From NCBI GenBank assembly GCA_902795355.1, contig CADBKZ010000008.1:1-64000 (forward strand): a stretch of DNA of 64,000 nt, in the 5' to 3' direction. The translations under genes were made by a program, and so were the position numbers. Of this stretch, positions 50,753 through 60,320 are shown piece after piece (within the stretch, counting starts at the first letter, position 1; the number at the start of each line of letters is the position of its first letter). This DNA comes from an uncultured Ruminococcus sp. (GTDB lineage: Bacteria > Bacillota > Clostridia > Oscillospirales > CAG-272). The notes beneath the pieces are model-generated. The model did no database searches. It had not been told where the DNA came from and saw only the letters and a program-made list of their open reading frames with translations.

Positions 50753-52210
50753 TTAACTTCTCCCGTACATTCGGTTCCAAGCGCGGAAGCGGCCTGTATC
50801 CACGGTTTTCAGCTGTTCCTTCGTCAGTCGGTACGACCAATTCCCCTCGCTGCGCCCGGGAACGTTGAGGCGGGTATCGTTTCCGTAAAGCAGCAGGTCC
50901 TGCACGGGCAGGACAAACAACCCCGCGTGGCTTTGAAACATGGTTCGCAGAATGGCGGGGTAGGAACGGTCCCAATCCTCGCCCTCGTACCCGCAATAGG
51001 CAAGCAGGCGGGCGCGGGCGGCGGGGTCGAGATCCCAGACATAGCCGAGCAGGGTGTTGTTATCGTGCGTTCCCGTGTAGGCCACGCACGCTTCGGGATA
51101 GTTATGCGGCAGATGCGGCGAGTTTTCGTCGCCGAGAAAGCCGAATTGCAGCACGCGCATGCCGAGAAACCCGCTTTCGCGCACCAGCTCCCGCACGCCG
51201 TCGGTGATCACTCCAAGGTCTTCCGCAATTACGATTTTGCCGCGGCAAAGCGGGCGGATGGCGCGGATCAGATCCATTTTCGGCCCCTCGATCCACGTCC
51301 CGTTCCGCGCAGTGGTCTCCCCCGCGGGAATGGAATAGTAGGACTCGAAGCCGCGGAAGTGGTCGATGCGAACGCCGTCGAACAGCTCGAAAACAAACCC
51401 CATTCTCGCGCGCCACCAAGCGTAGCCGTCGGCTTTCATCGCGTCCCAATCATAAAGCGGGTTGCCCCAAAGCTGGCCGTCCGCGCAGAAATAATCGGGC
51501 GGTACGCCCGCCACGGCGGACGGGCGAAAATGGCCGTTTAATTGAAACAGGTTGCGGTTTTCCCAAACATCGGAGCTGTCGTAAGCCACGTAAATCGGCA
51601 GATCTCCGACCACCGAAACGCCCTTCTCGCGCGCATAGGCGCGGATCTCCTGCCATTGGCGGTAACATTCGTATTGCGTGAACTGCCAAGCAAGGAGCGC
51701 GTCGGGGTCGAAGCGATCGGTCGTCCAATCCGCCCATTCGCGGCCGCCGTTCGCCTCTTTCAGGGCCATAAACCGGCAAAACGCGGCGGTTTGCGGGTGG
51801 GTTTCGAGAAACCGCTCCATCGGGCGGCGGTCGGTCAGCCGTTTGGCGGCGCGCCGCAGCAGCGCGAAACGCTCGCGGCGCAGCCGCCCGAACTCGCAGG
51901 CATACGGCGTATGCTCCCGCGCCGCTTCCAGCTCCGCCGCGGTCAGAAGCCCGCGCTCGGCCAAGGTGGGAAGGTCGATAAAATTCGGGTTGAGGCTGAA
52001 CGCGCCCGTGGATTTATAGGGAGAATCGCAATCGTCCGGCAGGCAGAACGGGAGCGTTTGCCACACGCGGAAACCGCCCTCGGCAAGAAAATCGATCCAT
52101 TCCCGCGCCGCCGCGCCGAGCGACCCTTCGGAATACCCGCCCCAAAGCGAGGAAACATGCATCAGAACCCCGCCGGCGCGGGCATGATCCGGTTGACGTT
52201 TTTCTTTCAT
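50753..52210 (-). CDS. 4-alpha-glucanotransferase (amylomaltase)
   Basis: A 485-residue GH77 enzyme that disproportionates maltodextrins in the cytosol. GVLMHVSSLWGGYSEGSLG is the family N-terminus; VRIDHFRGF holds the nucleophile Asp, IAEDLGVIT the acid/base Glu, and YTGTHDNNT the third Asp; the 250s-loop region and WENRNLFQL are typical. GGGGGAG lies 9 bases before ATG 52210. It overlaps the glycerate kinase gene by 4 bases (ATGA). Confidence 0.95.
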   Translation of the reverse strand: MKEKRQPDHARAGGVLMHVSSLWGGYSEGSLGAAAREWIDFLAEGGFRVWQTLPFCLPDDCDSPYKSTGAFSLNPNFIDLPTLAERGLLTAAELEAAREHTPYACEFGRLRRERFALLRRAAKRLTDRRPMERFLETHPQTAAFCRFMALKEANGGREWADWTTDRFDPDALLAWQFTQYECYRQWQEIRAYAREKGVSVVGDLPIYVAYDSSDVWENRNLFQLNGHFRPSAVAGVPPDYFCADGQLWGNPLYDWDAMKADGYAWWRARMGFVFELFDGVRIDHFRGFESYYSIPAGETTARNGTWIEGPKMDLIRAIRPLCRGKIVIAEDLGVITDGVRELVRESGFLGMRVLQFGFLGDENSPHLPHNYPEACVAYTGTHDNNTLLGYVWDLDPAARARLLAYCGYEGEDWDRSYPAILRTMFQSHAGLFVLPVQDLLLYGNDTRLNVPGRSEGNWSYRLTKEQLKTVDTGRFRAWNRMYGRS

Positions 52211-53337
52211 ACAGACATTCTCCCCCGTTCGATCCATTCTTTCGCAAAGCGTTCGCCGAGCATTTCAAGATAGCGTGCGGCATTGCGGATGGAATCCTCG
52301 TCGGACGAGGCCAGCGACCGCACCGTAACAATTTTTTGCAGCCCGAGCGGGAGCAAATCCTCTTCCGCGTCCCCAAGGCACCCCGAAAACGCGACGACGG
52401 GAACCGCCCCCGCGGCGCGGACCACGCCGCCGACCGTTTTGCCGAACAGGCTCTGCCGATCGGTTTTCCCTTCCCCCGTCAACACCGCGTCCGCTCCGCG
52501 AACGGCGTCCGCAAACCCGACCGCCGAAAGGACCGCCTCGATCCCCGAGACGATTTCGGCGCCCGCAATTGCCAACAGCGGAACGGCAATGCCGCCGCCC
52601 GCGCCCGCGCCGGGGACCAGCTCCACGCGTTTCCCGCAGATACGGTCCCACAGTCCGGCGCAATGCGCCATTCCGGCTTCCATGGCGTCAAGGTCGGCTT
52701 CGTCCGCGCCTTTTTGCCGACCGAACATCCGCGTTGCGCCATGCTCGCCGAGCAACGGGTTCCGAACGTCGGTCGCAACGGTAAATTTGCAGTGCGTGTG
52801 CGCGAAAATTGAGTTTTTAACATCGATTGCGCCAATCTCGGCGAGCGTTCCGCCCGTGGGCAGAAACGCGCTTCCGTCGGGGCGCGTAAAGACAACGCCG
52901 AGCGCGGCCGCCATGCCGCATCCCCCGTCGTTGGTCGCGCTCCCGCCGGCCGTGAGCAAAACCTTTTCCGCTCCCTGCTCCATCGCGTGGCGAATCAGCT
53001 CCCCAACGCCGTAGGTGGTTGCGGCGGCGGCGCGTCTTTCTTTGGCGGGAGCCAGCGTCAGCCCTGCGGCGGTCGCCATTTCCACAACGGCCGTTTTTCC
53101 GCGCATTCCGTAGCACGCGCGAACGGGCGCGCCGTAAGGCCCCGTAACGGTGCGGAACACGCGTTCGCTCGGGCGCGTAATCGCTTCCAGCGTTCCCTCG
53201 CCGCCGTCGGCAACGGGCAACACCACCGTTTCGGCGCGCGGGCAGGCGGACCGGATCCCGCGCTCGATCGCCTCGGCGGCTTCTCCGGATGAAAGACATT
53301 CTTTGAACGAGTCCGGCGCAATCACAAATTTTGGCAT
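52207..53337 (-). CDS. Glycerate kinase (GlxK/GK-I family)
   Basis: A 376-residue enzyme phosphorylating D-glycerate with ATP. KFVIAPDSFKECLSS is the family N-terminus, VLPVADGGEGTLEAI the second block, and LLTAGGSATNDGGCGMA the glycine-rich phosphate loop; VLTGEGKTDRQSLFGKT closes the active site. AAAGGA is 10 bases before the ATG. Translationally coupled to malQ, an odd functional pairing. No good promoter is visible in the 207-base gap on its side. Confidence 0.95.
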   Translation of the reverse strand: MPKFVIAPDSFKECLSSGEAAEAIERGIRSACPRAETVVLPVADGGEGTLEAITRPSERVFRTVTGPYGAPVRACYGMRGKTAVVEMATAAGLTLAPAKERRAAAATTYGVGELIRHAMEQGAEKVLLTAGGSATNDGGCGMAAALGVVFTRPDGSAFLPTGGTLAEIGAIDVKNSIFAHTHCKFTVATDVRNPLLGEHGATRMFGRQKGADEADLDAMEAGMAHCAGLWDRICGKRVELVPGAGAGGGIAVPLLAIAGAEIVSGIEAVLSAVGFADAVRGADAVLTGEGKTDRQSLFGKTVGGVVRAAGAVPVVAFSGCLGDAEEDLLPLGLQKIVTVRSLASSDEDSIRNAARYLEMLGERFAKEWIERGRMSV

Positions 53338-53474
53338 GGTTCATGGTTCCTTTCGTTGAACGGTTCTTTCGGTCTGTGCGGCGCATTTGCCGCTTTATTT
53401 GCAAGCAAAACGACCGCTTTTCCGCCTTTTTGCAAAAATTCTTCGTCGGTTTTGCCGTTTTTTCGGATTTCCGC

Positions 53475-53503
53475 TTGACAAACCGCGAAAACTCCCATAT
53501 AAT
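53475..53503 (+). promoter_or_regulatory. Promoter of the aspartate kinase gene
   Basis: TTGACA (53475-53480), 17-base spacer, TATAAT (53498-53503). The leader is about 35 bases, too short for a lysine riboswitch. Confidence 0.88.
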
Positions 53504-53544
53504 AATTATAAAAATTGATTTCGGATTCGGAAGGACAGAGAAAA

Positions 53545-54864
53545 ATGGACATGAAAGTTGTGAAATTCGGCGGGTCGTCGCTCGCGGACGCGGAACATTT
53601 CCGCCGCGTTGCGGAAATTGTGAAATCGGATCCGTCCCGACATTATGTGGTGGCCTCGGCCCCCGGGAAACGGTCGTCGTCGGACACCAAAGTGACCGAC
53701 ATGCTTTACCAATGCTACGAAAAGGTGCGCAACCGCGAGGACATTACGGAAATTTTCGGCGCGATTGCCGAACGCTACAACAGCATCATTCGCGAATTGG
53801 GGCTGGATTTTGACATTGGCGGCGAGCTGGACTACATTAAAAACGCCATTCTGCACCACTCGGGGCGGGACTTTGCCGCCAGCCGCGGCGAATACCTCAA
53901 TTCGCTGATTCTGGCAAAATACCTCGGATTCGCGTTTCTGGACGCGGAGTCGGCGGTCTTTTTCCGCGAGAACGGCTCGTTTGACGAGGAGAAGACCAAC
54001 GAGGAACTGCGCGCCGAGCTTGCAACGCGCCCCTATGCCGTAATCCCCGGGTTCTACGGGGTGATGCCGAACGGCACCATTAAAACGTTCAGCCGCGGCG
54101 GCTCGGACATTACCGGCTCGATTGTGGCGCGCGCCGCGGAAGCCTCGCTTTACGAGAATTGGACCGACGTTTCCGGCTTTCTGACGGCCGACCCGCGCGT
54201 GGTGAAAAACCCGCGGCCGATCCGCACCGTTACCTACCGCGAGCTTCGCGAGCTTTCCTACATGGGAGCCACGGTTCTGCACGAGGACGCGATCTTCCCC
54301 GTTCGCAACGCGGGCATTCCGATTAACATCCGCAACACGAACGAGCCGGACGCCGAGGGAACCATGATCGTTTCCGCAACGGGCGAATACGACCCCGAAA
54401 CGGTGATTACCGGAATTGCGGGCAAACGCGGCCTCTCGGTGATTACCATTGAAAAGGACATGATGAACGCCGAAATCGGGTTTGGCCGCCGCGTGCTGGA
54501 AGTTCTGGAAGAGAATGACATTTCCTTTGAGCATCTGCCCTCGGGCGTGGACACCATGAGCGTTGTGGTTTCCACCGCAGCGCTCGACGACCGCCGCGAA
54601 CGCGTACTGACCGCCATTCAACGCGCGGTTCGCCCCGACAGCGTTGTTACCGAGGACGGTCTGGCGCTCCTTGCCGTGGTGGGCCGCGGAATGGTCAAAT
54701 CCAAGGGTACCGCCGCGCGCGTGTTCGGAGCCATTTCGGGCGCGGGCGTCAACATTCGCATGATCGATCAGGGGTCGAGCGAGCTGAACATTATTGTGGG
54801 CGTGGAAGAGAGCGACCTGAACGTTGCCATGAACGCGATCTACCGCGAATTTGTGAAAAAATAA
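53545..54864 (+). CDS. Aspartate kinase, YclM-like
   Basis: A 439-residue enzyme for the first step from aspartate to lysine, threonine and methionine. MKVVKFGGSSLADAEHF is the ATP-binding start, VVASAPGKRSSSDTKVTDML and FSRGGSDITGSIVARA the family blocks, and two ACT domains occupy about 300-439. Length and the KRSSSDTKVTD block resemble the B. subtilis YclM isozyme (threonine-related) rather than LysC/DapG, so feedback by lysine plus threonine or threonine is likely. GGAAGGA is 9 bases before ATG 53545. No terminator is obvious before the convergent birA. Confidence 0.92.
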   Translation: MDMKVVKFGGSSLADAEHFRRVAEIVKSDPSRHYVVASAPGKRSSSDTKVTDMLYQCYEKVRNREDITEIFGAIAERYNSIIRELGLDFDIGGELDYIKNAILHHSGRDFAASRGEYLNSLILAKYLGFAFLDAESAVFFRENGSFDEEKTNEELRAELATRPYAVIPGFYGVMPNGTIKTFSRGGSDITGSIVARAAEASLYENWTDVSGFLTADPRVVKNPRPIRTVTYRELRELSYMGATVLHEDAIFPVRNAGIPINIRNTNEPDAEGTMIVSATGEYDPETVITGIAGKRGLSVITIEKDMMNAEIGFGRRVLEVLEENDISFEHLPSGVDTMSVVVSTAALDDRRERVLTAIQRAVRPDSVVTEDGLALLAVVGRGMVKSKGTAARVFGAISGAGVNIRMIDQGSSELNIIVGVEESDLNVAMNAIYREFVKK

Positions 54865-54912
54865 AGAGATTTTTCCCGTTTTTCGCACATACGCATTGCA
54901 AATTCTGAATAA

Positions 54913-55680
54913 TCAGCGCAGCCGGACGGTAACCTCTCCGGTGCGCAGCGTTTCGGCGGCCCCGCTCTCCGTAACCACGGTCAGGCCGCCGTTGTCGTCA
55001 ATCCCGACCGCGGTGGCCGGAACCGGCTCGCCGTTTCGGAAAAAGGTGATTTGCCGACCGATCAGGCAGGAATGCGCGCGGTAATCTTCCAGCCAATCGC
55101 GCCGTTCGGGCTGCCGCAAAAACGGCAGCAGCTGCCGCGCGATCTCGGCAATCAGCTCGGCGCGCGGGGTGTCGCCGTCGTCAAGGCTTCCGGCAATGCC
55201 GGCAAGTTCCGGCGGGAACGCCGCCGGCCGCAAATTGACGCCGATGCCGACCGCGACCGCGCTCTGCTCCCCGACCGTTACCGCCTCGGCAAGGATCCCG
55301 CAAACTTTCCGGCCCGCGAAATACAGGTCGTTGACCCATTTGACCTCGGTTTGCCTGCCTGTTCGGGCGCGGACGGCGCGCAGAACGGCAACCGCCGCCG
55401 CGCAGGTAACGGGAACGAACGCGTCCGCGGGGGCTTCCATGGGGCAGGTCAGCGTCAGGTAGATCCCGCTTCCGGCAGGCGAATAGAACCCGCGGCCGAG
55501 CCGGCCTCTCCCCGCCGTTTGCATGGCGGCCGCAAAAAGAGCCGCGCCACGGTTGCCCGCAAGCAGCCATCCCTTGGCGCGCGTGTTCGTGGAATCGCAG
55601 CAATCGTAAAAAAACACGCGAAGCCCCGTTAAATCGCAACAGGCGTTGCGCAAAACCGATTCGTTGAGCGGATCGTTCAC
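54913..55680 (-). CDS. Biotin--[acetyl-CoA-carboxylase] ligase
   Basis: A 255-residue group I BirA without the DNA-binding domain. CCDSTNTRAKGWLLAG, AAMQTAGRGRLGRGFYSPAG (GRGRxGR biotinoyl-AMP loop), KWVNDLYFAGRKVCGIL and GIGVNL are all present. It attaches biotin to carboxylase carrier domains. Start is GTG 55680 with AAAGGAG 7 bases upstream; the frame open to 55845 is antisense to rluA. The start codon is only 26 bases from that of the divergent gene. Confidence 0.92.
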   Translation of the reverse strand: MNDPLNESVLRNACCDLTGLRVFFYDCCDSTNTRAKGWLLAGNRGAALFAAAMQTAGRGRLGRGFYSPAGSGIYLTLTCPMEAPADAFVPVTCAAAVAVLRAVRARTGRQTEVKWVNDLYFAGRKVCGILAEAVTVGEQSAVAVGIGVNLRPAAFPPELAGIAGSLDDGDTPRAELIAEIARQLLPFLRQPERRDWLEDYRAHSCLIGRQITFFRNGEPVPATAVGIDDNGGLTVVTESGAAETLRTGEVTVRLR

Positions 55681-55706
55681 CGCAAAATCTCCTTTCGGAA
55701 GGGACG

Positions 55707-56360
55707 TTGAAATTTTTGGAAATTCTGTTTGAAACCGACGCATATTGGATCGTTCGCAAACCGGCCGGCATGTTGAGCGAATCGGACGGCGGGCACGGGC
55801 TTGCCGACCTGCTTGCCGCGCGGAACGGCGGCTACGCGGGCGCAATCCACCGGCTTGACCGCGAGGTTGGCGGCCTGACGGTCTACGCGAAAACGCCCGC
55901 CTCGGCGGCGCGCCTCTCCGAGCTGGTTCGCGAAAAACAGCTCAAAAAAGAATACGTTGCCTTGATTGCGGGAACGCTCGACGACCCGACGGGCGAATGG
56001 CGCGATCTGCTTTACTACGATCGGTCGAAAAACAAGGTTTACACCGTGCGGCGCGAGCGACGCGGCGTGCGGGAAGCGATTCTGCGCTACCGCGTGGAGC
56101 GCGTGGGCGAGCTGCCCTCGGTTGGCGCGGTTTCTCTGGTTTCCGTGGAGCCCGTTACGGGACGGACGCACCAGATCCGCGTGCAATTCGCCTCGCGCGG
56201 GCATGCCGTGGTCGGCGACCGCAGATACGGCGGCGCCCCGCTTCCCGCCGGAATGAAAAAGGGGCAGATTCTGCTTTCCTGCCGGGGATTGACGGTTCCC
56301 GACGGCGAGGGTCTCCGTTCCTTTTCCGAGGAGCCGGAATGGCTCTTTGAAGTGTTTTGA
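55707..56360 (+). CDS. RluA family pseudouridine synthase
   Basis: A 217-residue RNA pseudouridine synthase, shorter than RluD types because no S4 domain is present. IVRKPAGMLSESD is motif I, AIHRLDREVGGLTVYAKT holds the catalytic Asp, and VEPVTGRTHQIRVQFASRGHAVVGD is motif III. The RNA target (23S, 16S or tRNA) is unclear. Start TTG 55707 has GGAAGGG only 3 bases upstream; TTG 55716 (12 bases) is the alternative. Confidence 0.9.
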   Translation: MKFLEILFETDAYWIVRKPAGMLSESDGGHGLADLLAARNGGYAGAIHRLDREVGGLTVYAKTPASAARLSELVREKQLKKEYVALIAGTLDDPTGEWRDLLYYDRSKNKVYTVRRERRGVREAILRYRVERVGELPSVGAVSLVSVEPVTGRTHQIRVQFASRGHAVVGDRRYGGAPLPAGMKKGQILLSCRGLTVPDGEGLRSFSEEPEWLFEVF

Positions 56361-56390
56361 TTTCTCCTGAAAACCCGTTTTTCGCATACA

Positions 56391-56417
56391 CGCGCCGCAA
56401 ATTTGCGGCGCGTTTTG
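56391..56417 (+). terminator. Terminator of rluA
   Basis: Perfect palindrome 56391-56401 / 56402-56412 followed by TTTTGTT on the plus strand. Confidence 0.75.
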
Positions 56418-59400
56418 TTATGCGGGGTTTTCGGGATTCGCCACGGTCGGCGGCTCCGTTGCCGCGTTCTGCGGGGCGGGTTCCGCCGAAACAGTCTCCG
56501 CGGTCGGTTGCTCCGCCGCTGGGTTCTCCGCGGGCGGTTCCGATTCTTCCCCTGATCCATGCCCTTCGGCCTCGGGGCTTGGCACTTCCGCAAAGTCCGG
56601 CGGCGGTTCCGCGAGGGACTCGGCTTCGGCCGGAGCCGAAACATTTGGCTTTTCCCCCGCGGTTTCGTCCGGCTCGGCGGGCTTGCGCTTGCGGAAGATC
56701 TTTTTGCGGAAAATGAACAGCAGAATTGCCGCAACGACGATCAGGACCGCCGCGACCGCCCCGAGGAAGAGCGGCGTTCCGAAAAAGCTCCATGTGCGAA
56801 CGCGGATTTCATCGGTTGCGAGCGGCGTTCTGGAAAAGACCGCCGTGTAAACCGGATTGCGCTCCTCGCCCGTGGCGCGGCGGGTCACATAGGGCGACCA
56901 CCCCGTAAACAGGTAGCGGAACTCGCCGTCGTCCGCTTTGCTCGGGTCGGGCGGCATAGCGACCTCTTCGCCGAACAAGAGGTCCTGCTCGGAAAGAATT
57001 TTCCCGTCGGCCGTAAAGGTCACGTGATAAACGATCTGCGTGACGTGCAGGTAGACATGCAGGCGTTCGGCCGGCATGGCAAAGGTCGCGCCGACATCCT
57101 CGGTCGCCCCGTTGGCGTATACCAGCGTGGCTCCCGAAACTTCATAGCCGTAGGTGCAATCGGTGGCGAGCGAAACGGTTTCGCCCAACGGCGCGTGGGC
57201 GGGGAGAAGCGTGGGGTTGCAGTTGTCGCTCTCGTCGGTGTATTGCAGGAGATACTCGGGCCGGCAGATCACCGTTTCCCCATCCCGAACGGAGAATGCG
57301 GCGCGCCCGCCCGCATAGCGGGACATGGGAAGCTCGGTCCGCTCGCCCGATTCCCCAACGAGGTAGGCCATGGCGTAAAGCCCATCCGAGGCGGGATAAC
57401 GGACGGTTACGGAAAAGGCAAGGTCGGTTTTCAGGCTCTGCCCGAGGCTGTTGCGGCACGCAACGCGGAAAACCGAGCCTTCCTCGGTTCCGGCTGGCTC
57501 CACGCGGAACTCCAATTGCGTGCAGAGCGCGGCCGAAAGGCGGCCGAGTTCTTCCGGCGAAAAGGACAAAGCGAGTTCCCCGCGCACAAGATTCAGGGTT
57601 TTCCCCGCCTGCCGCGCGTATTCCGCGGCGGCGGAAAGGTCGGCAACGTCCCCCGTTTGCAAAACGGTGATCGCGCCGTCGTCGTGTTCCGCGCGGTAAA
57701 CTTCGCCCGAAGCCCCCGTAACCAACGGGACCGTTCGCCAGACAGCGCGGTAAACCGCGTCGCCCGTAACGCGCGAAACGGGGCGATCCCACCCGCGGAA
57801 GGTATAAAGGTTGCTGTCGGCCGCCCGCGCGGGCGTACCGTCAAAAACGGGCGTTGCCCCGTAGGGCAGCCGGTCGGTAACGGTGCGGTCGCCGAGGTCC
57901 CATGTAACGGCATAAAGCGCAACGTCGGTTTCGTACTGCGCCGTATACGCAGCGGGGGCGGTAACGGGCGAGAGGGCGGGAGACCACCCGACAAAGCGAT
58001 AAACGGTATCGCCGCTTTGCCGCGCGGTGTCAATCGGGCAGACCGGCGTTTGCCCGTATTCGTAATACTCCGCGACCGTTTGCCCCGCGACCGACCAGAC
58101 CACCTCGTAGGTGCGCGCCCGCTTTTCATACAGCGGGGAGAGCGAAAGGTCCGAGGTAATGCCCGAAAGGCGGATCGGGGTTTCCGCGCCGCTCCCGAAC
58201 GGGATCCAGCCGAGGAACGTATAGAAATACGCGCCGTCCTCGGGGCGGGTTGGCGTCGGCGGGTCGGTAATCTCGCTTCCGTAATCGACCTCGCGCACCG
58301 AAAGAACGCTTCCGTCCGCCTCGTAGAAGGTTACGGTTTTAAGGTTGCGGACGGAGCGGCGCGCAATCACCGATTGGGTCAGTTTCAGCGTTTGGGGTTG
58401 CCCGACCGCGGCCCTGACGGGAAGGACTCCCTGCCGCAGTTCGGCGGCCAGCGCGCGTTCGGCATCGGTCAGCGACGGGGCGACCGGTTCGGCCGCGGGC
58501 GGTTCCACAGGGGCGGGTTCCCCCGCCGGAGCGGCAACGGCCGCAGGCTCGGACGGCGGCGGATCCACCGCTTCCGGCTCGGGCAGCCAGCGCGGGTCTT
58601 CCAGCTCCTCAAAATCCTTTTCCGGCTTCGGTACTGGCTCGGGCAGTTCTTCGCCGAGCGTAACTTCCTCGGTTGGGAGCGTGACCCCGCTCGGGTCGGC
58701 TCGGTTCAGGTCGGTAAGGAGCAACGGCTCTTCCACAAGCTCCGGAAGCGGGGTTGTATTGTGCGGGAGCGTCCAGGAAAGGTCCAGCGTTTCAATATCG
58801 TTCAGGCAGCATTTCAGCACATACAGCTGCGCGAGGAATTGGCGAAAATGCGGGACGCGCGCTTTGGTTTCGGGGTATTTTTCCATGGTGGATTGCACCA
58901 TGCCGTAGCTGTAAATCGCGTTGATGTTCTCAAACAGTTTTCCCGTTTGCGTGCGCAACGCGGGGTAATTTTTGCTGTAATAGGAGAACAGCGCGGCGGT
59001 TTTTTCCAGCTCGGTTTCATAGGTCGCGTCGCGCAGTTCGGCATAGCCGCGCATCAGTTCGCGCAGTTCGTCGGTTGCGGCATTGGCATTGTCGATCAGC
59101 GTTAAGGAAACGCCGAGCTGTTGCAGTTCGGTTCGTCGGGCAAGAACGCCGTCCACCGTTCCGCCCACCAAACTGCCGTAAAACTGCCAACCGTGGCTAT
59201 CGGAAAGGAACATGCTTTCGGGAACGGCAAGCCGCTCGGTTGCGCCTTGCAGCAGGCTGGTATAGGCCTCGTACCGGTCGTATAACTCCGCGTTCTGCTT
59301 CCGTTGCGCTTCATAGGCGTAGTAGGCGGTCAACGCCTCGTAGTAGGCTTCCTGCTTGGCGCGGTTTTGTTCGTAGGCTTCCACTTTCGCATCGTATTCG

Positions 59401-60164
59401 GCCTTGGCGGCCACATAGGCGTCGTAGGCCGATTTTTGCGCGTCGTAGGCGGCCTTGGCGACCACATAGGCGTCGTAGGCCGACTTTTGCGCGTCGTAGG
59501 CCGATTTGGCGACCACATAGGCGTCGTAGGCCGACTTTTGCGCGTCGTAGGCCGATTTGGCGTTTTCATAGGTCACGATGGCCGACAGCGCGGCCTCGGC
59601 GGCGGTTCGGGGAGCGGTCAGAAGCCGATCGGCGACCGACGCCGGAATGGCGACCGACCAGCCGAACGATACCGTAATATCAAAGGATTCGGAATACCAC
59701 AGGTCGCCGAAAACGACCGTGTACGCGTCGCCGGACTCGGCAAAATTCCGCTCAACGCCAACGGGCGATCCGGTTTCGGCGTCGGTCAGCATTGCCGATT
59801 CGGGGATCCACGCCACCGCCGCTCCGTTCTCGGCGGTATAGCGGTACGGCGAAACGGTAACGGTCAGGGTCCCCTCGTCCCCGTTATAAACGGTGCCGAT
59901 GAGCGAATCGGGAAGATCCGCGCGGTAGCGGAGTTCCGCGCCGCTCTGCGCGCGCAGATAGGCCCGCTCCCCGTCGGTCAGCGCGTCGGCCGACGGCCAT
60001 AACGCCCCGAAAAGCGCGTCGGCCGGAAGAACGGCATCGGTGGAAAGTCCGCGCCCGAAGCGCAGGTCGGGTTCCTCCGCCCCCGCGGGAATCACCGCCG
60101 CGGCCGAAACCAGCAGCATGGCAAAAACAAGCGCCGCGCAACATGCGACCCGCCCGAATTTCAT
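56418..60164 (-). CDS. Large anchored surface protein with coiled-coil and Flg_new-like repeats
   Basis: 1248 residues. Signal peptide (about 1-30, ending AGA), an N-terminal beta-rich domain (to about 185), then a coiled coil (about 195-300) containing three copies of a 17-residue unit AK-SAYDAQKSAYDAYVV. A helical region to about 490, a Pro/Glu/Ala linker (505-565), and four Listeria-Bacteroides (Flg_new)-type beta repeats (three at about 605-815, one at about 1035-1110), each with YxF.GW. A single membrane segment (about 1127-1148) is followed by RKKIFRKRKP and a 90-residue acidic Pro-rich cytoplasmic tail. Likely adhesin or stalk. AAAGGGGGAG is 5 bases before ATG 60164. Confidence 0.8.
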   Translation of the reverse strand: MKFGRVACCAALVFAMLLVSAAAVIPAGAEEPDLRFGRGLSTDAVLPADALFGALWPSADALTDGERAYLRAQSGAELRYRADLPDSLIGTVYNGDEGTLTVTVSPYRYTAENGAAVAWIPESAMLTDAETGSPVGVERNFAESGDAYTVVFGDLWYSESFDITVSFGWSVAIPASVADRLLTAPRTAAEAALSAIVTYENAKSAYDAQKSAYDAYVVAKSAYDAQKSAYDAYVVAKAAYDAQKSAYDAYVAAKAEYDAKVEAYEQNRAKQEAYYEALTAYYAYEAQRKQNAELYDRYEAYTSLLQGATERLAVPESMFLSDSHGWQFYGSLVGGTVDGVLARRTELQQLGVSLTLIDNANAATDELRELMRGYAELRDATYETELEKTAALFSYYSKNYPALRTQTGKLFENINAIYSYGMVQSTMEKYPETKARVPHFRQFLAQLYVLKCCLNDIETLDLSWTLPHNTTPLPELVEEPLLLTDLNRADPSGVTLPTEEVTLGEELPEPVPKPEKDFEELEDPRWLPEPEAVDPPPSEPAAVAAPAGEPAPVEPPAAEPVAPSLTDAERALAAELRQGVLPVRAAVGQPQTLKLTQSVIARRSVRNLKTVTFYEADGSVLSVREVDYGSEITDPPTPTRPEDGAYFYTFLGWIPFGSGAETPIRLSGITSDLSLSPLYEKRARTYEVVWSVAGQTVAEYYEYGQTPVCPIDTARQSGDTVYRFVGWSPALSPVTAPAAYTAQYETDVALYAVTWDLGDRTVTDRLPYGATPVFDGTPARAADSNLYTFRGWDRPVSRVTGDAVYRAVWRTVPLVTGASGEVYRAEHDDGAITVLQTGDVADLSAAAEYARQAGKTLNLVRGELALSFSPEELGRLSAALCTQLEFRVEPAGTEEGSVFRVACRNSLGQSLKTDLAFSVTVRYPASDGLYAMAYLVGESGERTELPMSRYAGGRAAFSVRDGETVICRPEYLLQYTDESDNCNPTLLPAHAPLGETVSLATDCTYGYEVSGATLVYANGATEDVGATFAMPAERLHVYLHVTQIVYHVTFTADGKILSEQDLLFGEEVAMPPDPSKADDGEFRYLFTGWSPYVTRRATGEERNPVYTAVFSRTPLATDEIRVRTWSFFGTPLFLGAVAAVLIVVAAILLFIFRKKIFRKRKPAEPDETAGEKPNVSAPAEAESLAEPPPDFAEVPSPEAEGHGSGEESEPPAENPAAEQPTAETVSAEPAPQNAATEPPTVANPENPA
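59405..59560 (-). repeat. Three 51-bp coding repeats (coiled coil)
   Basis: Near-identical 51-base units, one per AK-SAYDAQKSAYDAYVV copy, in the large surface protein gene. The third copy has diverged slightly. Confidence 0.85.
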
Positions 60165-60270
60165 GGCAACTCCCCCTTTCCGCGCCGAACGCGCTTTTGA
60201 AAATCCGATTTCATCTATATATTTTACCATATCCCGCGAAAAAAGTCAATAGGGAGACTTTGGGGAATGC

Positions 60271-60304
60271 AAAAAGCGAAGCCCCCGAGGGGACTTCGCT
60301 TTTT
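60271..60304 (-). terminator. Terminator of the cold-shock gene
   Basis: Stem AAAAAGCGAAG / CTTCGCTTTTT (60271-60281 / 60294-60304) with a GC-rich interior. Oriented for the minus-strand gene ending at 60321. Confidence 0.85.
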
Positions 60305-60320
60305 GTGGGTGTGCCGGAAC

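Noticed and set aside
53504..53544. Lysine riboswitch before aspartate kinase
   Set aside because: The promoter leaves a leader of only about 35 bases, far too short.
56559..59105. 848-residue plus-strand open frame opposite the large surface protein
   Set aside because: Arg/Gly-rich composition typical of antisense to a GC-rich gene; no RBS or recognisable domain.
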